From SG-bin7 sp964498095 (GTDB taxonomy: Bacteria; Bdellovibrionota; Bdellovibrionia; Bdellovibrionales; SG-bin7), in NCBI GenBank assembly GCA_964498095.1, contig CAZCFY010000005.1, positions 1 to 64,000 of the forward strand: 64,000 nucleotides of DNA, read 5' to 3'. This document shows, piece by piece, positions 26,878 to 35,025 of this stretch; the first letter of the stretch is position 1; each line of letters starts with the position of its first letter. Made by a program: the position numbers and the translations under genes. Below the pieces are notes generated by a model, which searched no databases, had not been told where the DNA came from, and was given only the letters and a program-made list of their open reading frames with translations.

Positions 26878-27177
26878 TCAGCGTGGCGTGTAACTGATTT
26901 CCGTCTCAAAAGCAGTGTCATCCAGAGCTACGCAACTTATCGGCGTTTGACAGTGGCCGCCGCACACAGTGTTTAGACGAGTCATTGCTTCCGCTACAGC
27001 CGCTTCGAGATTGCAGCTCTTTACCTTCACCGTTGGCCCACGCACTATAGCAATTCGGTCCGTACGCGCTTTACAATAAACGCGGTCATAAAAGCAGGTC
27101 CGCCGCCCTTGTTCTTGGGCCATTGCATGCGTCCCAAAAAATGTCGCCAAAATTAGAAGTCCCGCCTTCAAAGTCAT
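26878..27177 (-). CDS. Small exported cysteine-containing protein
   Basis: A signal peptide (ATFFGTHAMA) precedes an 80-residue mature chain with six cysteines (TCFYD, YCKAR, KSCN, TVCGGHC, ISC). No known family. Disulfide-rich periplasmic or secreted proteins of this size have varied roles. The frame opens at GTG 27189, but GAGGGA sits before ATG 27177, which is preferred. Confidence 0.72.
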   Translation of the reverse strand: MTLKAGLLILATFFGTHAMAQEQGRRTCFYDRVYCKARTDRIAIVRGPTVKVKSCNLEAAVAEAMTRLNTVCGGHCQTPISCVALDDTAFETEISYTPR

Positions 27178-27376
27178 ATTGTCCCTCACAAACTTTGCAT
27201 TAACTGCAGTTAAGGTTAAAACTCTACGAAGCTTTGAAGTGCAAGCCGAGGACCAGCTATGACCGCAGAAGAAAAAGTTTACCTCTCCAGCGGAAGCTAA
27301 AGACCTACTCCAACAATTAAGCCGTCGGCTACGGGTTCAACGCGTCAGCGCGGTCAATGAGACCTTTTATCTCTAT

Positions 27377-27805
27377 CTATCCTCGGCGGAACTTGATGAT
27401 GGCTTCCGTGTTTTTACGGCAAGTTCCACAGCCGGTCCCTGCCGAGGTTTTGGCGGCAACCTTAACCGCAGTATCAGCGCCGTAAACTATAGCAGCGTCG
27501 ACCACGCGGCACGGAATAGCCCGGCAGTGGCAAAGTTCTTCTTCTGTATAGGGAAAGTTCCAAGTTCCTTTAAGTTTTTGTATCAGCTCTCTGAGCAAAA
27601 CGCTGGCATGATCAAAACCCTGCGGCTCAGAAAGCTCCACCAGTGGGCCTTTGAGCCTGCCCCGCCAGTCTGAAATTAAATTTAAGACTTGTGGACAACC
27701 TATGCCCCTTAACTTAGCAGATAGAATGTTTCCATCATTAATTTGGGCGGAAATTTCGATTTCATCGCGCCCGGGAAAACCTGCTTTAACAAATACGCTA
27801 TTCAT
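27377..27805 (-). CDS. NifU-like N-terminus fused to a BFD [2Fe-2S] domain
   Basis: The N-terminal 65 residues weakly resemble an IscU/NifU scaffold half (ISAQINDGNILSAKLRGIGC), keeping only one Cys. The C-terminal half is a BFD-like cluster site: CHCRAIPC and GTGCGTC with a helical spacer (CxC...CxxC). It may be an iron-sulfur carrier or electron-transfer protein. The frame could begin at TTG 27832, overlapping the stop of the MazG-type gene by 8 bp. ATG 27805 lacks a clear ribosome site, so coupled translation is likely and the start is unsure. Confidence 0.72.
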   Translation of the reverse strand: MNSVFVKAGFPGRDEIEISAQINDGNILSAKLRGIGCPQVLNLISDWRGRLKGPLVELSEPQGFDHASVLLRELIQKLKGTWNFPYTEEELCHCRAIPCRVVDAAIVYGADTAVKVAAKTSAGTGCGTCRKNTEAIIKFRRG

Positions 27806-27824
27806 CACAAACTTGCCGTTATAT

Positions 27825-28178
27825 TTACTCAAAAAATTCGTTATATTTCTTGTTTGAGCCGCGCGCTTTTTCTACCGGATATTTTTGGGCATTTTTCTGC
27901 ATTTTTTCGCGAAAAGCGGCGTCCAAATCAATATTGTATTTCTGGGCGATCCGTAACACAAAGAATAACACATCGGCTAACTCGTCGCTAATTTCTTTTC
28001 GGCGCTCCCCCTGAATGAGACTTTCGCACTGATTTTCACTCTGAAAACGAAAGATTTCAAGAAGCTCGGCGGCTTCGGTGGCGACGCCTATGGCGAGGTC
28101 CTTTATTCCATGGAACTGATCCCAATTACGATCCTCACAAAATTTCCTTATTTCCTCTTTTAAATTCTCGCCATTCAT
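27825..28178 (-). CDS. MazG-like nucleotide pyrophosphohydrolase
   Basis: 117-residue all-alpha NTP-PPase of the MazG/dCTPase type that hydrolyses house-cleaning nucleotides to NMP and PPi. The Mg-binding signature is clear: KDLAIGVATEAAELLEIF with the ExxE pair, and ISDELADVLFFVLR with the ExxD pair. Substrate choice (dCTP, 5-methyl-dCTP or others) cannot be read here. It is upstream of and overlaps the NifU-like gene. nrdA lies divergently, 238 bp away, a fitting nucleotide-metabolism neighbour. Confidence 0.93.
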   Translation of the reverse strand: MNGENLKEEIRKFCEDRNWDQFHGIKDLAIGVATEAAELLEIFRFQSENQCESLIQGERRKEISDELADVLFFVLRIAQKYNIDLDAAFREKMQKNAQKYPVEKARGSNKKYNEFFE

Positions 28179-28416
28179 CCTATGATTCCAATCAGAGAGT
28201 TGACTTGAGTTCGGTCACGCTCTTTCACGCCCTAAAGCGTGTCAATGAAAAACCTTTTTTTGCCAAAAGATTTTTCACTTTTGGAAGTGCCCGTTTTTTC
28301 TTGCCACAAGCTCCAGCATTGCTTAAAAAATTTTCTTAAAATTTCTGTAATATTCTTTGACTCAAATTCCCCGAGACAGATACGTTTTGATTTAACCACC
28401 CAGGAGGGATCTATCC
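28179..28416 (+). promoter_or_regulatory. Divergent intergenic region upstream of nrdA
   Basis: 238 bp between the MazG-type gene and nrdA. It holds CACGC twice (28216, 28226) and GCGTG (28237), able to form a short hairpin, and a -35-like TTGACT (28357) with only a poor -10. No NrdR box was recognised. It supports a promoter for nrdA only in a general way. Confidence 0.35.
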
Positions 28417-30855
28417 ATGCTTGATAACCAGCAAGAGTATCAGTTCATCGACGAACAACCCCGACGCAGTCATGCGACGGGCGAAACTCCGCATGTCATG
28501 AAAGTCCGAAAACGTAATGGGACATTAGAGCCCGTTGACGTTACTAAAATCGTAACTCGCGTTACCCGTTGTAGCCACGGGCTTACAGAAGTAGATCCCG
28601 TTCGTGTTGCCGCCAAGGCAATTAGCGGTCTCTATGATGGCGCCACAACCTCTGAGCTTGATAATCTATGTATTCAAACGGCGTCTTTACTTATTGGCGA
28701 AGAGCCTCAGTACTCGCGTCTTGCCGCGCGCTTACTCGGTCTCTATATAGAAGAAGAAGTCAGTAGCCAAAAAATTGATTCCTTCCCAAATTCTATTCAG
28801 CGCGCCTATGCCGTTGGCCTTGTTAATAAAGAAGTTTTTGATTTCGTTGAAGCTAACAAAACCAGTCTTGCCGCGGCCGTTAAACATTATCGCACGGATC
28901 ATTTAGAATATTTCGGCTTGCGCACGGTTTATGACCGCTATTTGTTGCGCGATCCAAAATCCCGCCAGGTACTTGAAACCCCCCAATACTTTTTTATGCG
29001 GGTGGCTTGTGGCCTGGCCAAAAGCGCCGAAGAAGTTAATGAGTTTTATGACCTAGTTTCTTCGACAGCTTATATTCCCAGTACCCCGACGCTTTTTAAT
29101 TCGGGAACGCTGCGCCCACAAATGTCATCGTGTTATTTATTAGATTCTCCTTTGGACGACTTAAATGCCATCTATGGGCGCTACAAGGATGTCGCGCTTC
29201 TTTCTAAATTTTCCGGTGGCATCGGCGTATCTTACTCGCGCGTGCGTTCTCGTGGTTCATTAATTAAAGGCACAAACGGTCACTCCAACGGAATTGTCCC
29301 CTGGTTAAAAACTTTGGACTCTTCCGTTTCCGCCGTTAACCAAGGCGGCAAGCGCAAGGGTGCTTGTTGCGTTTATCTAGAGTCCTGGCATGCCGATATC
29401 GAAGAGTTCTTAGAACTTCGCGAAAACACCGGCGATGAAGCCAAACGTACCCATAACTTAAATCTTGCCAACTGGATTCCCGACCTTTTCATGAAGCGCG
29501 TGGAAACCGATGGCATGTGGTCGCTTTTTGATCCTAAGGCCAAACCCGAACTGGTTGACTCTTATGGCGAAGAGTTTGAAAAGCTCTACACCGAAGCGGA
29601 AGAAAAGAAAGAATACGTTCGCCAAGTAAAAGCCCGCGATCTTTATGGAAAAATGATGAAGACTCTGGCGCAAACCGGCAACGGCTGGATGACGTTTAAA
29701 GATCACTCTAATAAAAAGAGTAATCAAACAGGTCTGCCGCAAAACGTGATCCACCTTTCTAATCTGTGTACCGAAATTTTAGAAGTTACCAATCAAGAAG
29801 AAACCGCCGTATGTAATTTGGGGTCAGTGAATTTAGCCAATCATGTCATCGATGGTAAATTTGATTTCAAAAAATTAGAAAAAACGGTGCGGATCGCGCT
29901 CAAATATTTAGACCGCGTAATTGATATTAACTTTTATCCTATACCAACGGCCCTTTCTTCCAACAAAAAGTGGCGGCCAGTGGGTTTAGGCGTAATGGGT
30001 TTACAAGATACGTTCTTTAAACTTCGCCTGCCTTTTGACTGTGAAGAGGCCAAGGCCCTCTCGCGCAAAATTCAAGAAGAAATATACTTCCATGCCCTTA
30101 GTACTTCGTGCGAGCTTGCCGAAAAGCTCGGTGCGCACGAAAACTTCGCCGAAACTCGCGCCGCCAAAGGGCAATTGCAGTTTGACCTTTGGGGAGTGGA
30201 GCCTAGTGACTCCGGCCGCTGGCAGGGTTTACGGGATCGCATTCAACAGCATGGGTTAAGAAACTCGCTGATGATTGCCATTGCACCGACGGCAACAATC
30301 GCTTCTATTTTAGGCGTATATGAATCTATCGAACCGCAAGTTTCAAATTTATTTAAACGCGAAACTTTGTCTGGGGAGTTTATTCAAATTAATAAGTATC
30401 TCGTGGAAGAATTAAAAGACATGGACCTATGGAACGATGAAATCCGCGCTAAAATAAAATTAGCCGAAGGCTCCATCCAAGAGATCGCCGAAATTCCCGA
30501 CGGGGTAAAAGCCATTTACCGCACAGCTTGGGAAGTCCCCATGCGCTCACTTATCGACATGGCGGCAGAACGTGCGGCGTTTATTGACCAAAGTGCTTCG
30601 CTAAATTTATTTATGGAAAGTCCCACAATCGGGAAGCTCTCCTCGATGTACATGTACGTTTGGAAGAAAGGTCTAAAAACGACCTATTATTTACGTTCAC
30701 GTCCGGCGACAAAAATCGCTAAGACAACAGTGCGCGAGGAAAAAGAGCAAGCCCCCGAACTCGAAGCGGCTCCAGTTGAGACAAAAACTTATACAGAGGC
30801 CGAAGCGGTAGCTTGTTCTTTAGAAAACCCCGAAGCTTGTGAAGCCTGTCAATAA
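28417..30855 (+). CDS. nrdA: Ribonucleoside-diphosphate reductase alpha subunit NrdA
   Basis: Class Ia ribonucleotide reductase large subunit, reducing NDPs to dNDPs. An N-terminal ATP-cone (about residues 28-115, VRKRNGTLEPVDVTKIV) gives dATP activity control. The barrel has STPTLFNSGTLRPQMSSCYL (active-site Cys), GGIGVSYSRVRSRGS and the NLCTEI segment. The tail ends CEACQ, the Cys pair that passes electrons from thioredoxin. Length of 812 residues is normal. AGGAGG 9 nt before ATG is strong. nrdB follows after 17 bp. Confidence 0.97.
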   Translation: MLDNQQEYQFIDEQPRRSHATGETPHVMKVRKRNGTLEPVDVTKIVTRVTRCSHGLTEVDPVRVAAKAISGLYDGATTSELDNLCIQTASLLIGEEPQYSRLAARLLGLYIEEEVSSQKIDSFPNSIQRAYAVGLVNKEVFDFVEANKTSLAAAVKHYRTDHLEYFGLRTVYDRYLLRDPKSRQVLETPQYFFMRVACGLAKSAEEVNEFYDLVSSTAYIPSTPTLFNSGTLRPQMSSCYLLDSPLDDLNAIYGRYKDVALLSKFSGGIGVSYSRVRSRGSLIKGTNGHSNGIVPWLKTLDSSVSAVNQGGKRKGACCVYLESWHADIEEFLELRENTGDEAKRTHNLNLANWIPDLFMKRVETDGMWSLFDPKAKPELVDSYGEEFEKLYTEAEEKKEYVRQVKARDLYGKMMKTLAQTGNGWMTFKDHSNKKSNQTGLPQNVIHLSNLCTEILEVTNQEETAVCNLGSVNLANHVIDGKFDFKKLEKTVRIALKYLDRVIDINFYPIPTALSSNKKWRPVGLGVMGLQDTFFKLRLPFDCEEAKALSRKIQEEIYFHALSTSCELAEKLGAHENFAETRAAKGQLQFDLWGVEPSDSGRWQGLRDRIQQHGLRNSLMIAIAPTATIASILGVYESIEPQVSNLFKRETLSGEFIQINKYLVEELKDMDLWNDEIRAKIKLAEGSIQEIAEIPDGVKAIYRTAWEVPMRSLIDMAAERAAFIDQSASLNLFMESPTIGKLSSMYMYVWKKGLKTTYYLRSRPATKIAKTTVREEKEQAPELEAAPVETKTYTEAEAVACSLENPEACEACQ

Positions 30856-30872
30856 CCACGGAAGGAACTAAA

Positions 30873-31868
30873 ATGTTATTAAGTCCCGGTTTTAATCTTA
30901 CTCTTCGCCCCATGAAATATCCGATGTTTTACGAAATGTATCGTAACGCCATCAAGAACACTTGGACGGTAGAGGAAGTTGATTTTTCAAAAGATCTCAA
31001 TCACCTGACTAAGATGTCAGCTAGCGAAAAACATCTTATCAACCGCTTGGTTGCTTTCTTTGCCACTGGCGATTCCATCGTTGGTAATAATCTCGTACTT
31101 AACCTTTATAAACACGTGAACTCTCCAGAAGCGCGGCTTTATTTATCTCGTCAACTCTACGAAGAAGCTTTGCACGTGCAATTTTACCTAACACTGCTTG
31201 ATACTTATATCCCGGATGTTAACGAGCGCGAAAAGGCTTTTGCGGCCATTGATAATATTCCAAGTATTAAACAAAAAGCGCAGTTTTGTTTTAAATGGAT
31301 GGATAGTATCAATGATTTGGATAAACTCTCGACACAACAGGATCGCCGCAAGTTCTTAATGAATTTAATTTGCTTTGCTTCTTGTATTGAAGGTCTTTTC
31401 TTCTATGCGGCCTTTGCTTACGTTTACTTTTTACGTTCGAAAGGGTTACTTGACGGTTTAGCTGAAGGTACAAACTGGGTTTTCCGCGATGAAAGCGCCC
31501 ACATTGCCTTCGCTATGGAAGTTATCGAAACCGCCCGTCGTGAGGAGCCCGGTCTTTTTGACGATTCGCTGAAGGACATGGTGAAAACCATGATGGAAGA
31601 AGCCATCGAATGTGAGCTCGCCTTTGCCAAGGATATTTTGGATCATGGTATCGCGGGACTGTCTTTGAAAGACATGAAGCAATACCTGCAGTTTGTCGCC
31701 GATCAACGGCTTGAAAACCTACATATTCCCAAGGTCTATAATGTCCGGAATCCCTTTGGCTTTATGGAATTACAAGACGTACAGGAACTCACGAACTTCT
31801 TTGAGCGTCGCGTGTCCGCGTACCAAGTGGGTGTGACTGGCGAAGTTAAATTTGACGAGCACTTCTAA
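30873..31868 (+). CDS. nrdB: Ribonucleoside-diphosphate reductase beta subunit NrdB
   Basis: Di-iron subunit that holds the tyrosyl radical for NrdA. Ligands line up with E. coli R2: Asp67 (FFATGDSIV), Glu98 and His101 (EALHVQFY), Glu173 (CIEGLFF), Glu207 and His210 (RDESAH). Tyr105 sits at the radical position (H-x3-Y), so this is a normal radical-type and not a Tyr-less variant. Length of 331 residues is a little short. Its stop overlaps the ATG of the methyltransferase by 1 bp. Confidence 0.96.
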   Translation: MLLSPGFNLTLRPMKYPMFYEMYRNAIKNTWTVEEVDFSKDLNHLTKMSASEKHLINRLVAFFATGDSIVGNNLVLNLYKHVNSPEARLYLSRQLYEEALHVQFYLTLLDTYIPDVNEREKAFAAIDNIPSIKQKAQFCFKWMDSINDLDKLSTQQDRRKFLMNLICFASCIEGLFFYAAFAYVYFLRSKGLLDGLAEGTNWVFRDESAHIAFAMEVIETARREEPGLFDDSLKDMVKTMMEEAIECELAFAKDILDHGIAGLSLKDMKQYLQFVADQRLENLHIPKVYNVRNPFGFMELQDVQELTNFFERRVSAYQVGVTGEVKFDEHF

Positions 31869-33094
31869 TGAAGTGCCGGTATTGTGAAGCGAAGGTCACA
31901 GTACCATTTGTCTCGCTAGGTGCCGCCCCTTTATCTAATGCATTTTTAAAGCCGGAGAGCCTTCACAAAATGGAGGCCTACTATCCTCTTGAAGTCTTCG
32001 TTTGCGACAAGTGCTTCTTGGTCCAACTTGAGGAATTCGAAGAGCCCGGCAAAATATTTAACGACGACTACGCTTACTTTTCTTCCTTCTCTAATCTTTG
32101 GCTAAAGCATAGCAAAGCTTACGTAGAGAAAATGATTCCTTATTTAAATTTGAATAAAGATTCCCTCGTTATGGAAATTGCCAGTAACGATGGTTATCTT
32201 TTGCAGTATTTTGTCGAAAAGGGCGTTCCGGTTTTGGGCATCGAGCCTTCGGCCAATACGGCCGAGGCCGCGCGGCAAAAGGGCGTTACGACCGAGGTTG
32301 TATTTTTTAACACGGATACGGCCAAGCGCTTAGTAAAAGAAAAAAAACAGCCGGATTTACTTTTAGGCAATAATGTTTTGGCGCACGTCCCTAGGATTAA
32401 TGATTTTGTTGCGGGAATGAAGGCCGTTTTAAAGCCCACGGGTATTATCACGATGGAGTTTCCGCATTTAGAAAAACTTTTTGAAGAAAATCAGTTCGAT
32501 ACAATCTACCACGAACACTTCTCTTATCTGTCTTTTGTTTTTGTCGAGTCCTGTTTCGCTAAACAGGGTTTAACTATTTATGACGTCGAAGAACTTCCCA
32601 CGCACGGCGGTAGTTTAAGGATTTTTGCCACGCATGGGGAAAACAAAGCCCGTTCGGTTACGGCCAATGTAGCGCAAGTGCGTGAGCGCGAGATTAAAAA
32701 AGGTTATAAAAGTATTGATCTCTACACCAAATTCGCGGCCAAAGCCCAAAAAGTTAAGCGCGATTTCTTACGTTTTATTTTGGAAGCCAAAGAGCAGGGA
32801 AAGTCCATTGTCGCTTATGGTGCTGCCGCCAAAGGTAATACCTTGCTAAACTACTGCGGTATAAAAGCAGACCTCATCGATTATGTCGTGGATAAAAACC
32901 CGCATAAGCAAAATCGCTTTCTCCCCGGCTCGCGCATCCCCGTCTATGCACCAGAGAAAATTTTTGAAACAAAACCCGATTTCGTAGTGATTTTGCCGTG
33001 GAATATTAAGGACGAAGTCATCGCTAATAACGAAAAGATTCGGGACTGGGGGGGTAAGTTCGTAATTCCTATTCCATGGGTGCAGGTCATGTGA
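31868..33094 (+). CDS. Zinc-binding sugar C-methyltransferase
   Basis: SAM-dependent C-methyltransferase of the TylC3/NovU/TcaB9-like family that methylates a keto-deoxysugar nucleotide at carbon. An N-terminal zinc module has CRYC (3-6) and CDKC (46-49). The Rossmann core has MEIASNDGYLLQYF, GIEPSANTA and NNVLAHVPRINDF. The C-terminal half has HGGSLRIFA and a Rossmann-like VAYGAAAKGNTLLNY. It overlaps nrdB by 1 bp, probably by chance of genome packing. Its natural partners are the CDP-sugar genes at 35.0-39.3 kb. Substrate is inferred. Confidence 0.87.
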   Translation: MKCRYCEAKVTVPFVSLGAAPLSNAFLKPESLHKMEAYYPLEVFVCDKCFLVQLEEFEEPGKIFNDDYAYFSSFSNLWLKHSKAYVEKMIPYLNLNKDSLVMEIASNDGYLLQYFVEKGVPVLGIEPSANTAEAARQKGVTTEVVFFNTDTAKRLVKEKKQPDLLLGNNVLAHVPRINDFVAGMKAVLKPTGIITMEFPHLEKLFEENQFDTIYHEHFSYLSFVFVESCFAKQGLTIYDVEELPTHGGSLRIFATHGENKARSVTANVAQVREREIKKGYKSIDLYTKFAAKAQKVKRDFLRFILEAKEQGKSIVAYGAAAKGNTLLNYCGIKADLIDYVVDKNPHKQNRFLPGSRIPVYAPEKIFETKPDFVVILPWNIKDEVIANNEKIRDWGGKFVIPIPWVQVM

Positions 33095-33266
33095 TGTTTC
33101 AGGGTTTGAGAACGGTTTTGAGAAAGCCCCTTATTTCGATCAACCCTTTTATGTAGGTTTTAATGTCGAGGGATTTGAAGTCGGCCTAAATCCTACAGAA
33201 GAAAAAATAGTTATTGGAAATATCTTAGGCCTGATTGAAAATCCTAATTTCAAAATTGAGCCATAA
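33094..33266 (+). pseudogene. Decayed VOC (glyoxalase/bleomycin-resistance) family gene
   Basis: ATG at 33094 overlaps the methyltransferase stop (TGATG) and starts MFQGLRTVL, a VOC-like N-terminus. That frame then breaks. A shifted frame from about 33120 to the TAA at 33264 reads EKAPYFDQPFYVGFNVEGFE and GLNPTEE, then IVIGNILGLIENPNFKIEP, matching the middle and the end of VOC proteins. An intact member is about 120 residues. The parts after the first beta-alpha unit and between the mid strand and the tail are missing. So at least one frameshifting deletion and one more deletion are indicated. The family call is from memory of its motifs. Confidence 0.6.
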
Positions 33267-33518
33267 CTTCCACGTGGCCCCGGGCTATCTTCACATTTAA
33301 TACTGGAGCGCTGAAGTTGGGCGAAGTTTACCTCCGCTGCGGAGGTGAACTTCAATACACTGGATTTTGGCCATTAATTGGCAACGCTAATCACAAAAGG
33401 TCATAACAATTAATATGATGAGCTATGCAATCCTATGTGGCGCAACAGACGAGTTAGTAAATTGGTATTATATTTGCTGTCCATAGCGCTTTAGACCGGT
33501 TTACCTAAAGGAGCCTTT
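33267..33518. other. Intergenic region with a strong hairpin, no gene seen
   Basis: Together with the pseudogene this is the longest stretch without an intact gene. It holds the 31-nt hairpin at 33323-33353 and an AT-rich part before the next gene (AAAGGAG ribosome site at the end). No coding-like frame or RNA gene was recognised. Confidence 0.5.
33323..33353 (+). repeat. Hairpin with CCTCCGCTGCGGAGG core, copy 1
   Basis: GAAGTTTACCTCCGC and GCGGAGGTGAACTTC pair over 15 positions (one G-T pair) around a single central T. The core CCTCCGCTGCGGAGG (33331-33345) recurs exactly at 34971-34985. No U-run follows, so it is not a standard terminator. It may be a small dispersed repeat. Confidence 0.7.
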
Positions 33519-33923
33519 ATGAAAAACTTTTTAATCATTGCCCCCACTTTACTTTTTGCCTTAGCTGCAGATGCAAGTCTTTTTGCTTCGCAAGCAACCT
33601 GTGTTAACTCGGATGCGAATGGCATGAATTATCAATTGTTGGTGGATACTAGTGCTTCCAGCACAATTCGCCCGGGACTTTTGGTTGCGACACTAAAAGA
33701 AGCGGTTCATGGCGTAAGCGCTGTCGCTGAAAATGTTGAAGTCCGCTACAATGAAAAAGATATGACATTAACTATCGCTTTTATCCAAGATTCAGTTATT
33801 AAAGAACAAGTCGGTATCAAAGAGAATATAACTTTGAAATTAGATGGCACAGATGTAACAGTTGAATCTAAGATTAGTGACTCTATCGTACAAACCTTAA
33901 TCTGTCGGGTTGGCGGCAAATAG
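33519..33923 (+). CDS. Small exported protein of unknown function
   Basis: Signal peptide (ALAADAS) followed by about 115 residues with alternating polar and apolar residues, suggesting a small beta-sandwich. There are two cysteines in the mature chain, near each end (TCVNS, LICRV), which could be bridged. AAAGGAG is 6 nt before the ATG. A gene 0.7 kb on (34640-34933) has the same layout, signal peptide plus terminal Cys pair, but little sequence identity. No function known. Confidence 0.75.
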   Translation: MKNFLIIAPTLLFALAADASLFASQATCVNSDANGMNYQLLVDTSASSTIRPGLLVATLKEAVHGVSAVAENVEVRYNEKDMTLTIAFIQDSVIKEQVGIKENITLKLDGTDVTVESKISDSIVQTLICRVGGK

Positions 33924-34007
33924 TAACCTAAACATCCTCTTAACCAACCTGAGCTATATTCAGAGTGAAACTTTTTTGAGATAGAAGCGTAAAGAACTTA
34001 ATTGGGA

Positions 34008-34023
34008 GCCGCAAATTTGCGGC
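34008..34023. terminator. 16-bp perfect palindrome downstream of 33519-33923
   Basis: GCCGCAAATTTGCGGC is its own reverse complement and lies 84 bp after the stop codon. A short T-run comes only about 10 nt further on. It could act in termination or as a binding site. Confidence 0.35.
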
Positions 34024-34134
34024 GGTGGCAAATGTTTTTACACCGCACTAATACCCAGGGCTAATATTGCAACCACGTGCTGGTCTGGTTCTTGCTAAAT
34101 ACCTTCCAAAATTAAATATCTTGGAGGATTCCCG

Positions 34135-34626
34135 ATGAAAAAGCCCAATAACGTTTTAAGTGCAATCGCATTAACAGTAACCGCCCTTGTTGCCAGTGGC
34201 TGTGCCACCGACATAAGTTCTCAATCTTATTCAAATCAACATGTGGGTGAGATGGCGCGCAGTTACCGTGCCAGGGTTGTAAAGGTCCGCCAGGTGAAAG
34301 TTTCTCCCGATGAACTTGGTAAAAATAAAAATGGTGCCTTGGCCGGCGGAATTGGCGGAGCGATGCTCGGCAGTACAATGGGCGGCGGCAACGGCAAGAC
34401 GTTAATGGCTATTGCGGGCGGTGTTGCCGGAGCCATTGGCGGAGCTTATGCGGAAAAAGCTCTTAAAACGCAAACAGGTCTTGAAATCACCGTCGAGCTT
34501 CGCAATGGACAGTTGAGAACCATCGTACAGGGCGCCGATGTGCCATTCTACAAAGGTGAAAAAGTGATTTTAATGTCGTACAGCAAAGGCCGCTCCAAGA
34601 TCGTGAAAGAGAATGAAGACGCCTAA
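34135..34626 (+). CDS. SlyB/Pcp-type glycine-zipper outer-membrane lipoprotein
   Basis: Lipobox VASGC (about Cys23) is followed by a SlyB/Pcp-like chain. The central glycine-zipper hydrophobic stretch reads GALAGGIGGAMLGSTMGGGN and GVAGAIGGAYAEK. The C-terminal half (GLEITVELRNGQLRTIVQ) is the family's conserved part. In enterobacteria SlyB stabilises outer-membrane proteins under stress. GGAGGA is 6 nt before the ATG. The next small gene begins near its end. Confidence 0.88.
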   Translation: MKKPNNVLSAIALTVTALVASGCATDISSQSYSNQHVGEMARSYRARVVKVRQVKVSPDELGKNKNGALAGGIGGAMLGSTMGGGNGKTLMAIAGGVAGAIGGAYAEKALKTQTGLEITVELRNGQLRTIVQGADVPFYKGEKVILMSYSKGRSKIVKENEDA

Positions 34627-34639
34627 TTCTGGAAAGTCT

Positions 34640-34933
34640 ATGCGAATTTTCAAAACTTTTTTACTCTTCGCCGGCTGCGTAGCAATTTCTACATCAGCAT
34701 TTGCTGAAATTCGACAATTTACTTGTCGTCAGGGGAGCTCGGCCGTGAAATTGACGGTGGACACGAGTAATTTAAGAAACCTCATTTTAGAACCAAACTT
34801 ACGCCCTGACGTTCAACTTATACCTGGTATGCCCTATCAAATGTTTATTGCCCCCGCAGTAGATGTCATTGAAGCCCAAAACCCTGGACTAAAAGTTACC
34901 GCCAGTAGGTGGTCCTTTGAATGCAACCTGTGA
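34640..34933 (+). CDS. Small exported protein of unknown function
   Basis: Signal peptide (ISTSAFA-EIR) and a mature chain of about 75 residues with two cysteines, TCRQG near the start and FECNL at the very end. No domain recognised. The frame opens at an ATG (34613) inside the SlyB-type gene. ATG 34640 is preferred because it starts a normal signal peptide (MRIFKTF) and has GGAAAG nearby. Probably co-transcribed with the SlyB-type gene. Confidence 0.68.
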   Translation: MRIFKTFLLFAGCVAISTSAFAEIRQFTCRQGSSAVKLTVDTSNLRNLILEPNLRPDVQLIPGMPYQMFIAPAVDVIEAQNPGLKVTASRWSFECNL

Positions 34934-34970
34934 GATTTGAAAATTCTTTTTAAGACATGTTAACTCTTCG

Positions 34971-34985
34971 CCTCCGCTGCGGAGG
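34971..34985. repeat. CCTCCGCTGCGGAGG palindrome, copy 2
   Basis: Identical 15-bp core to 33331-33345, again between genes. Outer arms are not extended here (CTTCG before, TAAAAC after). It lies between a plus-strand gene end and the convergent rfbC end. Confidence 0.7.
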
Positions 34986-35025
34986 TAAAACACGGAGATA
35001 AAAAATGCCAGAGAACCCCGTGCTT

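Noticed and set aside
27259..27376. Coding-like stretch after ATG 27259 (MTAEEK, then AEAKDLLQQLSRRLRVQ in another frame)
   Set aside because: It needs a frameshift at an A5 run, has only about 40 codons outside the opposite gene and no recognised relative; could be a remnant but too weak to call.
28179..28416. NrdR box or AdoCbl riboswitch before nrdA
   Set aside because: No pair of NrdR-like boxes and no B12-riboswitch core could be recognised.
28239..28424. 61-residue ORF upstream of nrdA
   Set aside because: No ribosome site, runs into the nrdA start region, and the composition is AT-driven.
30873..31868. NrdB as a Tyr-less or class Ic variant
   Set aside because: Tyr105 is present at the radical position four residues after the His ligand.
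33149..33355. Minus-strand 68-residue ORF
   Set aside because: Antisense to the VOC remnant; its translation has no known features, and the plus strand explains the base pattern.
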